DNA from: Chinchilla lanigera
Lineage: Eukaryota > Chordata > Mammalia > Rodentia > Chinchillidae
Direction: 5' to 3'
NCBI RefSeq assembly: GCF_000276665.1
Contig: NW_004955416.1
Location: 3,638,306-3,702,305, forward strand
Length of the DNA: 64,000 bases
Below are positions 33,640 to 44,830 of the stretch, in pieces. Numbering within the stretch: the stretch's first letter is position 1; the number at the start of each line of letters is the position of its first letter. The notes beneath the pieces were generated by a model. That model saw only the letters and a list, made by a program, of their open reading frames with translations, had not been told where the DNA came from and did not search any database. The position numbers and the translations under genes were made by a program.

Positions 33640-34420
33640 TTTACTAAACAGTCCCCTTCTGGGATGTCTTGGCCTCTTCTACAAGAATTTCTACACATCC
33701 TACTTCCCATAAGACCCTGCTGCTCTGTTATGATGGGCTTGGCCAGCTAGAAGTTGCCTTGACCACAAGCAGATGATTGATCCTGAGTACCTGGAAGAAT
33801 CTGATCGCCCATCCCTGGAATTTCCAAAGAGAATCATCAAGGTGTCAGGCAGCCAGAGCTCAAGAGAACAGTCACACAAAGAAATCAGCAGGGACTGGGA
33901 AGAGAGTTCAGGTCTATTCCAAACAAAGCATGCTAAGGGGCCCCAGCCAGGGAGCCACATTCTGAATCATGTTTCTACATTTGAAAATGTCACCTGGGCA
34001 TGTAAGCACACTGTGATTTCTGCTTGCCCATAAGGCCTAGCTTTCTGCTTTTGTTGGCTTTCCTGAGTCATGGCCATATCTCCAAGACAACAGGAAGTAG
34101 GGAGACAGGTCTTTCTGAAATAGGAAGGAGAGCAGGAGATGGAAGGAGTGGGGAGAAGGGAGGAGGGGATCCGGAGAAAGAGGAGGGGGAAGGAGCAGGA
34201 CAAGGAGATGAGAAAAGGAATTAAAATGTAGTTTGTACATGTACCAACTCCACAAGAGGAATGTAAACTATGAACTGCAAACATGTACTAGTAAAAAAGT
34301 CAAAAAATAAATTTTAAAAATTGACCACCACAATATGTTGATGTCTTGAAATTTAAGAAAATTAAGAAATTTTAGTTTTCCCAACTAAATCGTGGGAAGC
34401 TACAGTACAGAACAATTTCA
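33640..34420. other. Unassigned region with overlapping frames and a purine tract
   Basis: 33700-33965 is open in three frames on both strands with no recognisable product. 34100-34222 is a GGAGAAGG-type purine-rich tract. Possibly a decayed repeat I cannot name. Confidence 0.4.
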
Positions 34421-34424
34421 AAAT

Positions 34425-34595
34425 CTGCCTTTCAATCTATGGGAACATCAGAATCACCCTATACTGAATTTTCAAAGCATAATCTAGGCCTTACAATCCA
34501 GACATTAATTCGGTAGTCCGGAGCAAAGGACAGACATCAATAAGTTTCTGAAGCCCCATAGAATATTACTAATGCATACCACAGACTGGTTTATT
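34425..34595 (+). mobile_element. MER5A-like hAT remnant
   Basis: 'GGGAACATCAGAATCACCCT', 'AATCTAGGCCTTACAATCCA', 'ATTAATTCGGTAGTCCGGAG' and the ending 'CATACCACAGACTGG' follow MER5A ('GCATCAGAATCACCTGGAGG..CTGATTCAGTAGGTCTGGGG..'). Diverged. Confidence 0.65.
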
Positions 34596-34744
34596 GAGGA
34601 TTAGTCAAAGAATTACATAAGCCATGACCAGGGACAGGAGATGTGCTTAAGGATAAAACTATCTTGTGATCACCTCAGTAGTAACGTAGCTATGGACACT
34701 TAACCAACGTGTAGAATACCCTTTCTAGAATGAATAACGCTCTC

Positions 34745-34980
34745 AAAATACCACTGGCTTCCTACGGAATATAGAATAAAGCCCAAACTCTAAACTAGCA
34801 CTCAGGCCATCAATAAAGTATTCCCTCATTCCACAGAAGTTCTTCCTTTTACATTTATAGATTTCCAGTCATTCTACCATTGGTCATTCTCTAGCCTTCT
34901 GTGTGAAACTACATTTCCATCCCTTTAATTCAAGCTAATCTCCAAGCTGAGCTGTCCTTTCCCATTCTTCCTGCCCACCT
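34745..34980 (+). mobile_element. L2 fragment
   Basis: 'CACTGGCTTCCTACGGAATA', 'GAATAAAGCCCAAACTCTAA' and 'GCACTCAGGCCATCAATAAA' match the L2 3' region 'GTGGCTCCCCAT..ATAAAGTCCAAACTC..GGCATTCAAGGCCCTTCA'. Confidence 0.65.
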
Positions 34981-34984
34981 CAAA

Positions 34985-35165
34985 ACAATAATTATAAGAG
35001 TAATAACAATTTGCAGATCACTGTATGCTTTCCTCAAGCCCTGTGACATTTCTTTTTCACAGTGGCAACCTTGAGAAATAGCTATACTCCTTATTTCAAC
35101 TTTTTACCTGCAAATCAAAGCTCACGCAAGTTGAGAAACCAAGGAAGTACTTGATACATGGTGGA
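34985..35165 (-). mobile_element. MIR element
   Basis: 'ATCACTGTATGCTTTCCTCA', 'TTTCAACTTTTTACCTGCAAA' and 'AAAGCTCACGCAAGTTGAGA' follow reverse MIR. Confidence 0.6.
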
Positions 35166-35364
35166 AAATTGATAAAAATTGGGCAGAATCAGGAAACAGA
35201 ACAAAGTCTTTGACATCAAATCCAAGGTTGCTTTCATTTGTTTTGTTTTGTGTTGTTTTAAATAACTATGTACATTACATTCCAAGGTTGAGACCTCAGG
35301 CTTTCAAAACTCAGATCCAGTGACACACCATGAAATCTTCCAGAATGATCCTAATTATAGCACT

Positions 35365-35575
35365 TAGCTTATAATAATTAGTAATAATAGCTACCAATTT
35401 TGAATACTCAAGATATTCCAGATACTATGCTAAGGGATTTAGACACATGACCATGGTACTATTCTCCAAGGAGAGACAGAAGCTTAGAGAAGTGAAATAT
35501 CTCATTCGAGGTTATGCAGCTAATAGGTAGCAGTCGGACATAGAGTGCATACATTTGAAACCCCCTTCTTCCCAA
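35365..35575 (-). mobile_element. MIR element
   Basis: 'GATATTCCAGATACTATGCT', 'AGAAGCTTAGAGAAGTGAAA', 'GGTTATGCAGCTAATAGGTA' match reverse MIR from end to middle. Confidence 0.75.
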
Positions 35576-35667
35576 ATACTCTTTATTTTCCCAGCCATTA
35601 CTGTGTTCTGCTTGTATTAAGGTCATTACCATGCATTTCTTCTCAAGGAAACTTCTTAGGGTCCTTC

Positions 35668-35671
<4 letters not shown>

Positions 35672-35708
<37 letters not shown>
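35672..35708 (+). repeat. (AC)n microsatellite
   Basis: About 18 uninterrupted AC units. The His/Thr and Val/Cys runs in the overlapping frames come from it. Confidence 0.97.
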
Positions 35709-35712
<4 letters not shown>

Positions 35713-35737
35713 AAACCTCATCTATTTAATTACTAGC

Positions 35738-36138
35738 TGATGTCTCCCTTACTTTTCTCATTGCTGAAACAAAATGCCTGACACCTAAATTTAGAGAAGG
35801 AAAGGCTTACTTAGTTCACGTTTGTACAGGTTTCAGTTCATAGTTGGCTGACTCCGAGGCAGAGTGACACAGCAGAGGGTCATCACAGAGGAGAAACATT
35901 TCATGGCAGGCAGAAGCAGTAAGCAGCCTGCAACAAGTGACCAAAAATCAGGGACCCTTTATGTCCCTTATAGCTTATCCAGGCTACCAACTCTGAGGGC
36001 AGGTAGCCCTCACATCCTTAATCTTAGCATTGCTCTCTTGATCTCAGCATCACACAGTCTAGATCCAGGCCCCTCTGAAAACTCCTCACCTATGACCACA
36101 TAAGGTTTTGAGGGTACATCTAGATACAAACCGTAGCA
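35738..36138 (-). mobile_element. MaLR LTR
   Basis: Plus strand begins TGATGTCTCCCTTACTTTTC with GCTGAAACAAAATGCCTGAC, and ends GGGTACATCTAGATACAAAC then CGTAGCA. The same order as 19159-19533. The reverse complement opens TGCTACGGTTTG, the MaLR 5' end. Confidence 0.85.
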
Positions 36139-36139
36139 T

Positions 36140-37439
36140 ATGGCAAGTTTATTAATGTGGTTGGATAAGAATGAGACCAAAATCTTTGAGATTCAAATGT
36201 TCAGAAGAGAGAGACTGCTTTGAATTCATACCTATTTATCTTTATTTTCATGATGCTTCATCCAATTCATCTACAACAAAATACCACATGAAGGCTTTTA
36301 GATGGGCAAAACTTCCTCTCAAGTGTCAAATTAGATAAAGTATAGGATGTCATCTAAGAATGTATAAAATGTTGATGTATTTCTATTGCTCCTCCAACTT
36401 ATCCTGCTGCAACCAGGTAGTCATGTTTCTAGAAAGTTCTTCATCTCAAAATTTTGGTGCTCTATTTTTTAATACTGCATATATTTGTTGAAGTTGTGTA
36501 GCCTCCAGCCCATTGTATACCTACTAAAATTAGACATATAATATGAAATTTAAGTGGATCCAAATCATATTCTCATCCCTCTGAAATATTCTCCTGCGAT
36601 TATCTGACAGAAGTCATGTCTATTTCTGTAGTTTTTATTATTGAGACTTTCTTCATCATTACTCATTCATGGCATTCAACCTCTGTTCACTCATCTTGTT
36701 TACATTATTTGACCTGGATCTCTTCATGATTTTCACTTCTTCCAAACCTGTCTGGTTTACAGGTGTTTCTCATTGAAACACATTTAAGAATATCAACAAT
36801 GGTTCAGCAACAGTGACTGTGCTCACCCAAACGGTTTGTGACAATCCATGCACAGATTTTTATCTCTTTACATAAAACTCCATCAATGTTGCAAGCTCAG
36901 ACACAGAACTTTAAAACCATATGTTTCTGATATTTGGAGTTTATCCCCTTAGGCTTTGTGAGTAGGAAAGAGATATCACATCCTTTCGTTCTTTCCCTGG
37001 CTAATGGTTCATTCACATAACTGAAAGTCATCTGAGAATGAGTCTCCATGAGTCTTATTATCAATTTGGTCCACAATAATAATGATTGCAATGCATGCTC
37101 ACATATGAGGAATACTCTGTGAATCACTCTTGTCCAATAGCATCCAAGATTTCACATTTGTCATCTTTAGTAACATTTCAGCCACTACTGTTAAAGCGCA
37201 TTTAGAATGTGACTCTCTGCACTGTGCTCACTGGTGATTAAAAAAAATAAGGAAAAATTGAAGTTTTGTTCATGTTTTGTTTTTTAACCAAAATGCTAAC
37301 AATAGAGCATGTTGGTTGTGTCAAGTCAACTCAGATCCATTGGATCTCCTTCCACTAAATACTTAATATTCTGATTAACGTGATCATTGCAGCTGCCCTT
37401 TGCTCATTTCTGAATGTTACTAATGTTGACCTGTACCAA
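36140..37439. other. Unassigned, possibly decayed transposon interior
   Basis: Lies directly beside the MaLR LTR on the side where internal sequence of a minus-strand element would sit. Scattered minus-strand frames (for example 36897-37127) give no recognisable retroviral protein. Could be decayed MaLR interior or unrelated DNA. Confidence 0.3.
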
Positions 37440-37625
37440 CTGCCAGAAACCTTGCTTAAAAGGTTTTATATATAATCCTTTTGTTTTAACCGGATACAAT
37501 TATTAAAGCCATTTCAGGGCCCTAAAAGATTTAGTAAATTCCAGGGAACCCAGCTCAGTAACTATGTAGCAGGTCTTTGAACCCAGGTATGTCTAACTCC
37601 AAAGCCAAGAGTTTGACCACGTGCA
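37440..37625 (-). mobile_element. MIR element
   Basis: 'CCCAGCTCAGTAACTATGTA', 'CAGGTCTTTGAACCCAGGTA' and 'GTCTAACTCCAAAGCCAAGA' match the tRNA-related end of MIR in reverse. Confidence 0.7.
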
Positions 37626-37687
37626 CAAGTACTGACTAATTAGCAATACACAAGATGGGCATTCAGCTCCAATCAGAGTTCAAAAAA

Positions 37688-37693
<6 letters not shown>

Positions 37694-37729
<36 letters not shown>
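37694..37729 (+). repeat. (TG)n microsatellite
   Basis: Eighteen TG units followed by CGTGCACACAAGTG. Confidence 0.97.
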
Positions 37730-37733
<4 letters not shown>

Positions 37734-40229
37734 CACACAAGTGCACTCATACCATGTTATAGTTCAACAAATTACACTGGCCATTTAGTAACCACTACCT
37801 TCTTATTCCTTAGGCTTTCCAATGAAATTGAAAAGAATCACATCAGTGATGTCCTCTTGTATTTAAATTGTATTGAAAGGATTTTTCCAAACATATTCTC
37901 TGTAGTCATAAGTTCAGTCTCTCCACTACCTCCTTTTAAATTATTTTAGCCTGTATCCTGTGGCTATGCATTAAAACTGCCCAGGTTTTAGTATCCTTAA
38001 AAATAAATTTTCATGTCAATTCTTTCCCCTCTTTCCCCTATCCCACATAAAGAAAACTCCCAAATTCCTATTTCTCCTGGCAAGAGGAATAGGGAATTGC
38101 ATAAGAATTTGCAATATATCTTGCAAAGTACCCTTTTAGGGGTCTCTGACATTATGCAAAGTGACTATGAAAGAGCAAAGTCAAGACTCTGAAACTGTTC
38201 TCTGCTATAGAGTGACATGTAATTTAAGATTTTTAAAAAACTTTTGCCCTAGATAATACTTTGAAATCTAGCCTCATACAAAGACATACTTTCTCCCCTT
38301 TAAATCTGTTTTGGGGCCTCAATTCCTTGATTCCAGCTTATATATACTACCACATATATATAATGTTCATGGAAACATTAACTTCAAGATCAAGTCAGCA
38401 ATGGAATTGGGCTCTTTGCAAGCTACCTTGGTTTAACTGCTGAAAACCTTTGTAATTGCCTCGGAGACTTGAGTCACTGGAACTCCAATTCACTTGAGTT
38501 CTCAGGTGGAGGAATTTAACAGCTCACTGTAGACTCCCACCCCTGCTAAGTACCTTTGGAAGAGAATGACAGACCAAGCAAACAGCATATTTGTGGGTAT
38601 AAGGAGCAACTCCGGTAAAATCTCAGCCACAGAATAACATTCTGGGTATTACCCATCTGTGAGACTGGCTATGTACCACAGCTATCCTGGGAATCATACC
38701 TCCTATGACAGTCATGAATTGTAAAAATCACTCATTGACCTCTGACCTATTAGTTTTGAGACTGTGAGTAAGCAAATAGTTGGATGAAGAGTCAAAATTA
38801 AACACAATTCAAGAAAAACCTTTAGGGGAGGTCAGAATAGTAACACTAGAAGGCAAAGAAATGGCTTCACCTGGAAGAACTTTCATTTTTCCCTCTGGGA
38901 CACACTGACTCCCAATTCTTCCGATGAAAACCATGTAGATTACATATCTCACATTGACATCACATTTCCTTGCATTAAAACAGCACTTTTCCATAAAAGT
39001 CCAAAGCATCCACTTTTTAGAGAATTAGGTTTTCTTCACTCTTTTCCCAAATAGATCTTACGAGGTGCTGAAAAATAATGTGTAAAATAACGCTAGAACT
39101 AACTTTCTGGACTCTCGGTTGAACCCTTTCTCAATCAACTGTGCTTTGTATATACACGCATAAGTATGTGCATATGTTAGCATTGTGCAAGACCATGTGG
39201 CAATGAGCTCTTTACTGTTTTCATATGTATTTATATATGTTTCCTGTCTAGACAGTTAAGTGAGTTATCTCTGTCAGTTCATGAGCAAGAAAAATTGTTG
39301 AAAATAATTTCCTTTTCTTACAATTTGCATTAGAAACTAAAAGTTGTTGTATAAAATAAGAAACGTGTGCCATTCTAGAGCTTTTCACATTTCTACGCTT
39401 TTTTTCATAATTTAAACTTCAAAATATAGCTTTCCTATTTCCTTATCTGGGTTAGACCTACTTCCATCTATTGGACTTCTTACTCTGGCTTACCAATATA
39501 ATCAAAGAGAGTCACTAAGTTTAATAGCAAGATTTATAAAACATTTAAGAGATTAAGTGTTACGAGAGTGAGATGCCATGAAGGTAGGCAAAATACATTA
39601 TTTTTTGAGCTATTTCTCCTCTGCCACAGTAGTTGCATGTAAGATAATGTCTTTTGTTGACTAATTAACTGCTATGAACTAGTACCAGTGAAGAAAACTT
39701 TTAAAAAATAAACTGTGCTCTACTATGTGGTTTGGTCAGGTGAACAGATCTAGAGGATTTACAGAGGTTTTCTGCATAAGGAAGGTAGCTTCTTCCAACT
39801 TGCCCACAAACACTGACCTCGGTAGTTCCATGGTGAAAAAGAAAAGCTTCAATGCCTCCAAAATAATCACAGATACTCATAAAATTCCAAAATGCCAGAA
39901 CTAATTTTTGCAAGATAACTCTCTAACAAAGCACAGAGATTAAGCAAACAAGTAAATGTTTCAAAATTTTTGTTTCCCATAAATACAAAGACCTTGTAAT
40001 TATCTCGAGCCATACATTATTTACTTAGTTCAATGCCTTAATGAAGGCAGACTCAATATTTATCATATTAAAATGGAAAGCTGAGGGGTCGGGGGGACAG
40101 AAAGGAGTAAAGTATGATTTTACTGCATCGGGCCTCATGTTTCTTCAATGTTTTTATCGACAGTTTTATGCTCTGCAGGTAGTAAACAAGACCAGTGACA
40201 GCCAAACATGTATTTTGCATCATAACAAA
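37730..40229. other. Unique DNA, no recent transposons
   Basis: No gene or RNA. Small open frames at 38809-39009 and 39701-39913 (minus) are unremarkable. The lack of young SINEs from here to about 49.9 kb contrasts with the first 33 kb. Confidence 0.5.
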
Positions 40230-40660
40230 CAAGCTGGACCTGCAAACATGTGTTTAAGGTGCTCCCTTCCATTGGGAAAAAACCATAGCATTTATTAGCA
40301 GTGCTTCACTCTAGTCACATGATTCGCATGCTCTTCCCTCTCAAAGTGTCAGCTGTCAGATGAAATGATGGGGACTGACAGTTCAGAATTTTAAAAGTCC
40401 AGCTCCTTTCAAATGCACTAAATGAACAAGAGCTGCCTAATTTAGGCTGAAGAAAAAGCAACAAAAATCCCCTGTTGTAAGTATGCAAGGTTTTATTCTT
40501 CTTTTGCATGCTTAGTATGCACAGAGCATGTTAAATACTTTTCAGCTGGAGACACTGCTAATTCTATGAGTGAGAAAGATTGCATTAGGTAAGCTTCAGG
40601 CAAGAGTGGGCTCCAAATGGAATTCCCTTTTATTTTCTGAAATTCACAGTATATGACCCA
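40230..40660. promoter_or_regulatory. Candidate conserved non-coding element
   Basis: Repeat-free block with CAGCTG E-box-type sites (AGTGTCAGCTGTCAGATG, TTTCAGCTGGAG), a GCATGCTTAGTATGCA near-palindrome (40506-40521) and CTAATTTAGG. Pattern-based only. Confidence 0.3.
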
Positions 40661-40869
40661 TAGCCAATGATAAATGGTCTATAAACTCTCTTGCTATATT
40701 TAATTGCATAAACTTCCATTAGATTCTACTATTAACATGGGAACACTTTGACACAAGATGTCAGAAGGGGGAGAAATGAGTGAAAAACCAAAACCTTTAC
40801 TCTTTACAAAGTCAAAATAATCTCAGCGTCCCTGAGAATCATGTTCAACATGTAAGTTCTAAGTATACG

Positions 40870-41230
40870 ATTTTAAATATTTTTTCAACCAATTAGTTAC
40901 TTTTAATTTTGGTAGCACGAAACTCTATTAATCACTCTTTAATTATCTGGAGCTCTTGCCTGCCTAATTAGTGCTTTCCGTATTGCATCTTCAACTAAAC
41001 TGGGGAGCCTATCAACTCATTTATCTGATACGTATTTGGTGCTCTGGTGAGTTAATTAATGAAAAAAGAAAAAACTCATTTAAATGGTTCATTCAAAAAA
41101 AAAGCTTATTAAACACTTTGAACATTAAATAAGCCGACTGATTTTATTGGGTTTTCATTGCCCTAAAAGGCATTATATAAATGCAAAATCTCATGTGACA
41201 TCTCTGGGTAAATATATATTGTGGAAGGAA
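40870..41230. promoter_or_regulatory. Candidate enhancer or conserved element rich in homeodomain cores
   Basis: Dense TAAT/ATTA cores: CAATTAGTTACTTTTAATTT, CTATTAATCAC, CTTTAATTATC, GCCTAATTAGTGC, GTTAATTAATGAA, all within 200 bases, followed by ATTTTATTGGGTTTTCATTG. No transposon match and no coding frame. Resembles a developmental enhancer. Not proven. Confidence 0.35.
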
Positions 41231-41679
41231 TCCGAAGAAGCAGTGATCAGCGGAGTAACAATCCCTCTGAAGTACCCTGCCTGAGGCAGTGGACTTTTGA
41301 AATCTTTTATACAAAAATAAGGACAATGATTAGACATAAGATTTCATTTGGAATTTTCTGGTGTTAGGAGCTCTAAAAGTAATTGTGAATGAAATTACAT
41401 TGTCCTGTTCTAGGTAATGTAGTGTAAAATGGACTTCACTATAGCTATGCTTATAATAGCGAAGAAAGCAAAAACAGAGTAATTCTCCGAATCTACCCTG
41501 TGCCCCACCACATCTCCCTCCTGCTCTGCCTCGCTGAGGGGCATCAAGCTCAGATGACAGCTGGATTTTCCTAATGCTAGGACTGGATCCTTCTTGGATA
41601 CTCTCACAGCATCGAGACCTCAAACTCTGCCTGCACATATTGCTGCAAGCAGTAGATGAGACTATACTGGTAAAGAATA
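41231..41679. other. Unassigned unique DNA
   Basis: No gene. A minus frame of 126 codons (41330-41710) and another in a different frame (41410-41607) overlap. They have no recognised domain. Confidence 0.4.
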
Positions 41680-41830
41680 TGATCTTGGCCTCTGAAAGAA
41701 CGGGGTGCAAGTCTAGCCTCAGCCACCAGTAAGGACTAAATGCTAGGACTAAATGAAATGACCTAAGTAAACCATTTAATATACTGTCTTACACATAGTA
41801 AATACACTATAACCACTAGCCTTTTTTATT
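41680..41830 (+). mobile_element. MIR element
   Basis: 'GAACGGGGTGCAAGTCTAGC', 'GACCTAAGTAAACCATTTAA' and 'GTCTTACACATAGTAAATAC' fit sense MIR with a shortened middle. A 14-base unit (AATGCTAGGACTAA-type) is doubled near 41738-41755. Confidence 0.6.
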
Positions 41831-41865
41831 TTTAGGATCACAGTTTACTGTACTTTTCCCTTCCA

Positions 41866-41990
41866 ATGTTTTTCCTAGATCTCAACTCTGTGAGAAAAAA
41901 CACAAAGTGTATCTTTGTATCTGTAGAGCCTAGCACAGTGTCTGACAGATACTGAGTATCCACACAACTTTCTGTAGTCAGTGGACAGAA
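41866..41990 (+). mobile_element. L2 3'-end fragment
   Basis: 'GTGTATCTTTGTATCTGTAG', 'AGCCTAGCACAGTGTCTGAC' and 'AGATACTGAGTATCCACAC' match the L2 3' terminus ('CTCTGTATCCCCAGTGCCTAGCACAGTGCCTGGC'). Confidence 0.65.
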
Positions 41991-44449
41991 CAAAGATCTG
42001 CAGTAAAGAAATATAACAGATTTATGAAGAAAATAAGCAAACTGAAGCCAAATGCTTCTCCTTATTACATAGAGCAGTGAAAGTTTAGGCACAAATCCAT
42101 ACATGTTAGGTGGTTAGGACATAATTCATCTTCAAAAATATTAGCTGTTTAGCTGTTATTACTGTCTACACTGTTTTCTCTGAATTACCAGTAGATTGTC
42201 ACACCAACACAGGCATCTGATTCCACATCTGCCTATTCATTTTGTGAGTCTCAACAGTTAAGGAATTGCCCAGAGGAAACCAAAAGTAGCATGAAAATAT
42301 TCACTAGTGAAGTGGCCACTTGTGAAATTAGTACCAATTCAAACTCCCTTCCACAATTAACATAGCACCTATCTTAACCATGAAATCTATATCTTGATCA
42401 GCTGTTATCCTGCTGACAATTGAGCATCTACAGCTTTCTGTACAAAGAGAAAAACAAATTAAAAGCTAAAGTAAATTTTTTTCAAAAATGCAAACTTCAT
42501 AAAGTGTATTAATGTGACACTGGAGATTTGCTCATATCACACGCAAAATTCTTGTGGCTCTTGCAAAGTAAGGATATTGAAAAGGAGGGAAATGAAAAAG
42601 ATAATATTCAAAAGATAACTTAAAAACCAAATAATTAGACAAACCCATTTGAAAATTAGTACAGGTATGGGATACTTTTGCAAAATGTATCTTTTCATGA
42701 GCATGTGCATAAATTCAAGTGAAAAGTGAAGAACTTGATACCTAAAAATATGTTGGGAAGATTATTCAAACATCTAAGATTCAATTAATCCTTCATTTGT
42801 TCAAAGGACTTGAGAATAGTTTTTATTGCAATTTAAATTTTGTTTTAAAAAGTCTTCAGTTTAAATCTTATATTTCTACATATATTTCTAACCAATCTTT
42901 CCTTTTCCTACTGTTGATGAAATTTTGGCTTTTAGTTTTAAAGGGATCCACTTTAACTGGCCTATTCTGGTGGGCCTGATCTAAGTGGACTTCATACACT
43001 GGCTTGAAAAAAAAAAAGATATTCTTCAAGACTGCCACCACCAGCATTCCTCTTGCCATGTCCCACCATCCTCCAATAGCATCCAAAAGAGCCTAAGATG
43101 CTAAAGTGACACTCCTTGATTCAAGTTCATGGGCACTGCACTTTCAAAGACAAGGCAAGTAAAGTTCTGTACAGAGATCTCAGTGAAATGGCCCTCCTCT
43201 CAAGAAGTCCCAAGGCAGGGTGTAGGCCACCTTTTCCAGGACTGCACTCTCCCCTGCACTAGAAAGTGGGCGGGAATTCACAGGGACTCTGCAAGCAAGC
43301 CACTTCTCTGCTAGATACTGCATGCTCAAAACGATTAGTGCCCACCAGATCCTCCTAGAATATAACGCTGTATGTTATATACAGTATTCTAAAGTGTTTC
43401 TAATTCTCTCATTTTTTTCCTTTCTTGACATAACCACTTGTTGAATAAGGAAAGAAAGAATTTAAAACAATTGTTCATCTGTTTTTCTCTCGAATGTTGA
43501 AATTGCTAAAAGGGAAATACATAATACCGAACTATTTATGTTTTATTATATAATATGCTTGAACACATATTAAAGCTCAATATTCTTTGAAACTATTCTA
43601 TGGTCTGTGACTACCTTTTATCTCAGTATATTTACTTTATATCATGGTGATTGTAGATTATATGCCCTGTGTTTTTCAAATGTGACAGGGTAAGTATGTT
43701 TGTTTCCCTTTTAGTGGGGCTTTTAAGGAAAAAATTCAAATACATTCATTCCTCAGAATACAAGGCAATTCTTTTTTCCTCATCTCCCTGTCAAGTTAGT
43801 TCAGCTCAAATTCAGGCAAATTCCTGACAAATATCAGAGTTCTATTTACTTATTATCTATTCTTCCCATTGGGATCATAAGATTTTAAGTGAAAAAATCT
43901 AAAAGATTTATTGCTAATGGGATTCTACAAATGTTATCTTTGTTCAGGGTAAAAGTAATATATGACCTTGGCTTCGTAGAGCTTCTTTAATGTTCCTTTT
44001 TTGAATATGTATAACTCATCTAGAGACCAAGAACAGACAGTAACTCATCATTTTTGCTACCTACCTTAAAATATCTGCATTTTCTCTGTTTGAAAACAAT
44101 ATAAACTTGTGATTTAATTGATGTCATAACTTCGATTCATTACCACATGCATTGTACACAAAGAGGCTCTGAATAATGAACAAAATGCTTATTGTTCCTG
44201 AGAAGAAAGGTCATAACGTGTTATATTTACATTGATGTCATGCCTTATTACTAAATCTGTATAAACCATCTCCCTTCATTATTTCTGAATGGGAGACTGA
44301 TGATAAGTGCTATTTTCAAGATTTCTTTAAATCCTTTTTATTTGTCTAGCTAATTTGTGTGACGAAGTATTGCAAGGCTAAGTCTATGTTTTGCTTGTTA
44401 AGTTATTAAGGATTTGTAGCACCCTAAAATCAGAATGAATTCCTAAATG
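41991..44449. other. Unique DNA, no gene seen
   Basis: No recognisable gene or recent transposon. Short frames at 42797-43086 and 43129-43314 have no product that I know. Low repeat content and patches of balanced sequence hint at regulatory DNA. Confidence 0.45.
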
Positions 44450-44830
44450 TAACATTTGCATGGGTCGACAGCTTCAGCGGGGAGAGGTCAGCTGCCCCAG
44501 TGAAGAAGAAAAAAATCTGTCTGCATGATCCTAATTTGCTTTGAATAATAGACATTGGGCTTGGAATTGAGAGTGATTTGTTATTAGGTTAAGCAGCAGG
44601 GAAGCTTATGGCTTATTATTTTTACTCCGGATACCACTGAAGCAATGGGTGAACAATGAGAGAGCCATAGATAATCGTAATGATACCAGGCAGTGAATCG
44701 TGTGTGCCTGGGCAACAGTGCAGGTTTATCAGACTGCAGTGGCCAGTAAGCTAGTGTAAACTATAAATATGCAGATTAGACAAATATTTATGGCATCTGC
44801 AAATCGCTACTGGCATATTTTTCTTTTCTC
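44450..44830. promoter_or_regulatory. Strong candidate conserved enhancer
   Basis: Repeat-free block with CTGCATGATCCTAATTTGCT, TTATTAGGTTAAGCAGC, GGCTTATTATTTTTACTCCG, ATAATCGTAATGATACC, GTTTATCAGACTGCAGTGG and ATAAATATGCAGATTAG. It combines homeodomain-like, GATA-like (TTATCA) and MEF2/POU-like (TAAATATGCA) sites with a balanced composition unlike the AT-rich surroundings. No open frame. Function inferred from appearance only. Confidence 0.4.

Noticed and set aside
35459..35736. Frames with Cys/Val or His/Thr runs
   Set aside because: Caused by the (AC)n microsatellite.
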